Shown here: piece by piece, positions 61,808 through 64,000 of the stretch | Position numbering within the stretch: position 1 is the first letter of the stretch | Layout of the letters: every line of letters begins with the position of its first letter | NCBI RefSeq assembly: GCF_051014445.1 | Contig: NC_135136.1 | Span: 25,810,001 to 25,874,000 of the forward strand | Length of the DNA: 64,000 bases | Reading direction: 5' to 3' | Source: Colletes latitarsis | Taxonomy: Eukaryota; Arthropoda; Insecta; Hymenoptera; Colletidae | Program-made: the position numbers and the translations under genes | The notes under the pieces: generated by a model | Told to the model about the DNA's origin: nothing | Seen by the model: only the letters and a program-made list of their open reading frames with translations | Databases searched by the model: none

Positions 61808-63717
61808 CCGGTGTTCCCGACTAAAAAACTGATCGAATCCAGGTTTAATTGACTGTTTCAGTGTGGTACCACATTAGTACGTGATCCAACCCGAAAAAAC
61901 CAAGGATCTGGCCAACAAGTATGCGAAGAAGGCAAAATCATGAGCCAGATGCGGGCATAACCCAGACCTAACCCAGACCTAACCGGTGTTGTACTCTAAA
62001 ATATTGATCGAATCCAAGTGTAACGGACTGTTTCTGTGTGGTACCACATTACTACGTGATACAAACCCGAAAAAACCATGGATCTGGCCAACAAGTATGC
62101 GAAGAAGGCAAAATCATGAGCCAGATGCGGGCATAACCCAGACCTAACCCAGACCTAACCGGTCTGATCCTCTAAAATATTGATGGAAACCAGGTCTAAT
62201 TGTCAGTTTCAGTGTGGTACCACATTACTACGTGATCATGCCAGAGAAAAACCAGGATCCGGCCAGCAAGAATGCGGAAAGGCAAAATCATGAGCCAGAT
62301 GCGGGCATAACCCAGGCCTAACCCAGACCTAACCGGTGTTACCGACTAAAATATTGCTGGGAACCAGGTTTAATTGTCTGTTTCAGTGAGGTGTCACATT
62401 ACTACGTGTTTCAAACCAGAGAAAACCCAGGATCTGGCCAACAAGAATACGGAAAAGGCGAAATCATGAGCCAGATGCGGGCATGACCCAGACCTAACCC
62501 AGACCTAACCGGTCATACCGACTAAAATACTGACCGAATCCAGGTTTAATTGACTGTTACTGTGTGGTACCACATTACTACGTGGTACAAACCCGAAAAT
62601 TCCCAGGACCTGACCAACAAGTATGCGAAGAACGCAAGATCATGAGCCAGATGCGGGCATAACCCAGACCTAACCCAGACCTAATCAGATTTATCCTCTA
62701 AAATATTGGTCGAAACCAGGCTTAATTGTCTGTTTCAGTGTGGTTCCACATTACTACATGATTCAAACCCAACAAAACCCAGGATCTGGCCAACAAGTAT
62801 GCGAAGAAGGCAAAATCATGAGCCAGATGCGGGCATAACCCAGTCCTAACTCAGACCTAACCGGTCTTATCCTCTAAAATGTGGATCGAATCCAGCTTTA
62901 ATTGACTGTTTCAGTGTGGTACCACATTAGTACGTGATCCAACCCGAAAAAACCAAGGATCTGGCCAACAAGTATGCGAAGAGGGCAAAATCATGAGCCA
63001 GATGCGGGCATAACCCAGACCTAACTCAGACCTAACCGGTTTTATCCTCTAAAATGTGGATCGAAACCAGGTTTAATTGACTGTTTCAGTGTGGAACCAC
63101 ATTAGTACGTGATCCAAACCCGAAAAAAACAAGGATCTGGCCAACAAGTATGCGAAGAAGGCAAAATCATGAGCCAGATGCGGGCATAACCCAGACCTAA
63201 CTCAGACCTAACCGGTTTTATCCTCTAAAATGTGGATCGAAACCAGGTTTAATTTACTGTTTCAGTGTGGAACCACATTAGTACGTGATCCAAACCCGAA
63301 AAAACCAAGGATCTGGCCAACAAGTATGCGAAGAAGGCAAAATCATGAGCCAGATGCGGGCATAACCCAGACCTAACCCAGACCTAACCGGTTTTATCCT
63401 CTAAAATATTGATCGAATCCAGGTTTAATTGACTGTTACTGTGTGGTACCACATTACTACATGATTCAAACCCGAAAAAACCCAGGATCTGGCCAACAAG
63501 TATGCGAAGAAGGCAAAATCATGAGCCAGATGCGGGCATAACCCAGACCTAACCCAGTCCTAATCGGTGTTCCCGACTAAAGTACTGACCGAATCCAGGT
63601 TTAATTGACTGTTACTGTGTGGTACCACATTACTACGTGATTCAAACCCGAAAATTCCCAGGATCTGAGCAACAAGTATGCGAAGAAGGCACAATCATGA
63701 GCCAGATGCGGGCATAA

Positions 63718-63750
63718 CCCAGACCTAACCCAGAACTAACCCAGACCTAA
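63718..63750 (+). repeat. Three-copy 11-bp array with a variant middle unit
   Basis: This has the same composition as 60884-60916 (middle unit CCCAGAACTAA), at the end of W copy 2. Confidence 0.95.
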
Positions 63751-63752
63751 CC

Positions 63753-64000
63753 GGTCTTATCCTCTAAAATATTGATCGAAACCAGGTTTAATTGTCAGTT
63801 TCAGTGTCGTACCACATTACTACGTGATTCAAGCCATAGAAAAACCAGGATCTGGCCAACAAGAATTCGGAAAAGGCAAAATCATGAGCCAGATGGGGGC
63901 ATAACCCAGACCTAACCCAGACCTAACCGGTGTTATCCTCTTAAATATTGATCGAAACCAATTTTAATTGTCTGTTTCATTGTGGTACCACATTACTACG
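63753..64000 (+). repeat. W HOR unit, copy 3 (partial, runs off the window)
   Basis: This starts with the same GGTCTTATCC, GAATTCGG (63863) and CTCTTAAATATTG (63937) series, so a third unit begins and the HOR array continues to the right. It departs near the end, with CCAATTTTAATTG, and with TTTCATTGTGG and ACTACG where the other copies have ATTATGG and ACTATG, so it may be switching subtype at the window edge. Confidence 0.85.

Larger units (their letters stand above)
60919..63752 (+). repeat. W HOR unit, copy 2 (2834 bp)
   Basis: This has the same monomer order as 58096-60918. It is exactly 11 bp longer, because the G-like monomer near 61775 has three 11-bp units where copy 1 has two. Other differences seen are single bases: ATTCATCG near 60939, GAGAGAACC for GAGAGAGCC near 61710, ATTGCTGGG for ATTGGTGGG, CGCAAGATC for CGCAAAATC near 62634, and TTTACTG for TTGACTG near 63253. 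The near-identity points to very recent duplication. Confidence 0.93.
1..64000 (+). repeat. Satellite DNA array, 176-bp monomer, about 363 copies
   Basis: The whole window is head-to-tail copies of one unit. Successive ATGAGCC (or close variant) landmarks at 44, 220, 396, 572, 748, 925, 1101, 1277, 1453, 1629, 1805 and 1982 are 176 or 177 bp apart, and the same spacing holds wherever I sampled it up to 64 kb. Every monomer reads in the same direction and I saw no inverted block. No transposon, unique spacer, gene or simple-sequence tract interrupts the array. My hand consensus is 176 bp, about 44% GC, with six CpG sites. Monomers differ from each other by substitutions and rare 1-bp indels and are organised into several generations of higher-order repeats. 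Array scale and nucleosome-sized unit fit a centromeric or pericentromeric satellite, but that location is inference. I do not recognise the family. Confidence 0.98.

Noticed and set aside
1..64000. CRISPR array
   Set aside because: The repeats are contiguous 176-bp monomers without unique spacers, and the whole unit varies. There are no cas-like genes.
1..64000. Human or primate alpha satellite, or the Arabidopsis 178-bp centromere repeat
   Set aside because: The unit length is similar but the sequence does not resemble either family as I know them. Similar lengths are common because they approximate a nucleosome plus linker.
1..64000. Tandem rRNA, tRNA or snRNA gene cluster
   Set aside because: No tRNA cloverleaf A and B boxes, 5S internal control region or other RNA-gene hallmark is recognisable in the 176-bp unit, which also varies across the whole 3' half.
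1..64000. Assembly artefact producing artificial repeats
   Set aside because: Monomers carry many different private variants and graded divergence, and block copies differ by single bases and whole units. This is not the pattern of copied contigs, though the most identical blocks (47.2-48.2 kb and 58.1-63.7 kb) would still benefit from long-read confirmation.
1..64000. Terminal inverted or long terminal repeats of a mobile element
   Set aside because: No inverted copies of the monomer were seen, no target-site duplication flanks any block, and no transposase or reverse transcriptase frame is present.

Overview
This 64 kb window is a single uninterrupted tandem satellite array from a eukaryotic genome. 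I find no gene, RNA gene, transposon or unique-sequence interval in it. The repeat unit is about 176 bp, measured as the spacing between successive ATGAGCC landmarks (44, 220, 396, 572, 748, 925, 1101, 1277...). That gives roughly 363 monomers. All run head-to-tail in one orientation, and both window ends lie inside the array. A hand-built consensus monomer has 60 A, 38 T, 35 G and 43 C (about 44% GC). A nucleosome-scale unit, long uninterrupted tandem structure and higher-order repeats (HORs) are typical of centromeric or pericentromeric satellites in plants and animals. I do not recognise the family and cannot name the species.

Monomer anatomy, numbered from the A of ATGAGCC: positions 1-20 hold a well-conserved GCC-AGATGCGGG block with partial resemblance to a CENP-B box. 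Positions about 19-45 hold two copies of an 11-bp telomere-like unit, CCCAGACCTAA. Positions 57-70 are an AT-rich CTAAAATATTGATC stretch. Positions 98-109 form a perfect 12-bp palindrome, TGTGGTACCACA. Positions 110-160 are the variable part, including an A-tract. Monomers fall into recurring subtypes, which I label A to H, K and so on by diagnostic substitutions.

Layout from left to right: (i) 1-12.4 kb is a mosaic of subtypes with long-range copies, for example 1-1407 equals 8104-9510. (ii) 12.4-33.3 kb is a very long-period HOR of about 9 kb (about 51-53 monomers), with two collinear copies and a rearranged third that differ by whole-monomer gains and losses. (iii) 33.5-41.1 kb is a 2.02-2.38 kb HOR marked by a 91-bp deletion that fuses two monomers. 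(iv) 41.1-47.2 kb holds 13-mer, 12-mer and 6-mer blocks. (v) 47.2-48.2 kb is a 529-bp (three-monomer) tandem. (vi) 48.2-58.1 kb is a set of nested duplications at offsets of about 5.28, 4.40 and 3.69 kb. (vii) 58.1-64.0 kb is a clean 2.83 kb (16-monomer) HOR, almost identical between copies.

Nothing here codes for protein. The few open frames of 65-72 codons are chance frames crossing monomer junctions; 176 is not a multiple of 3, so no frame persists. The interest lies in how the array evolves: whole-monomer unequal exchange, microhomology deletions that were then amplified, and copy-number change in the 11-bp telomere-like unit. All subtype names and block boundaries are my own reading by eye and are approximate to within part of a monomer unless a landmark is given.
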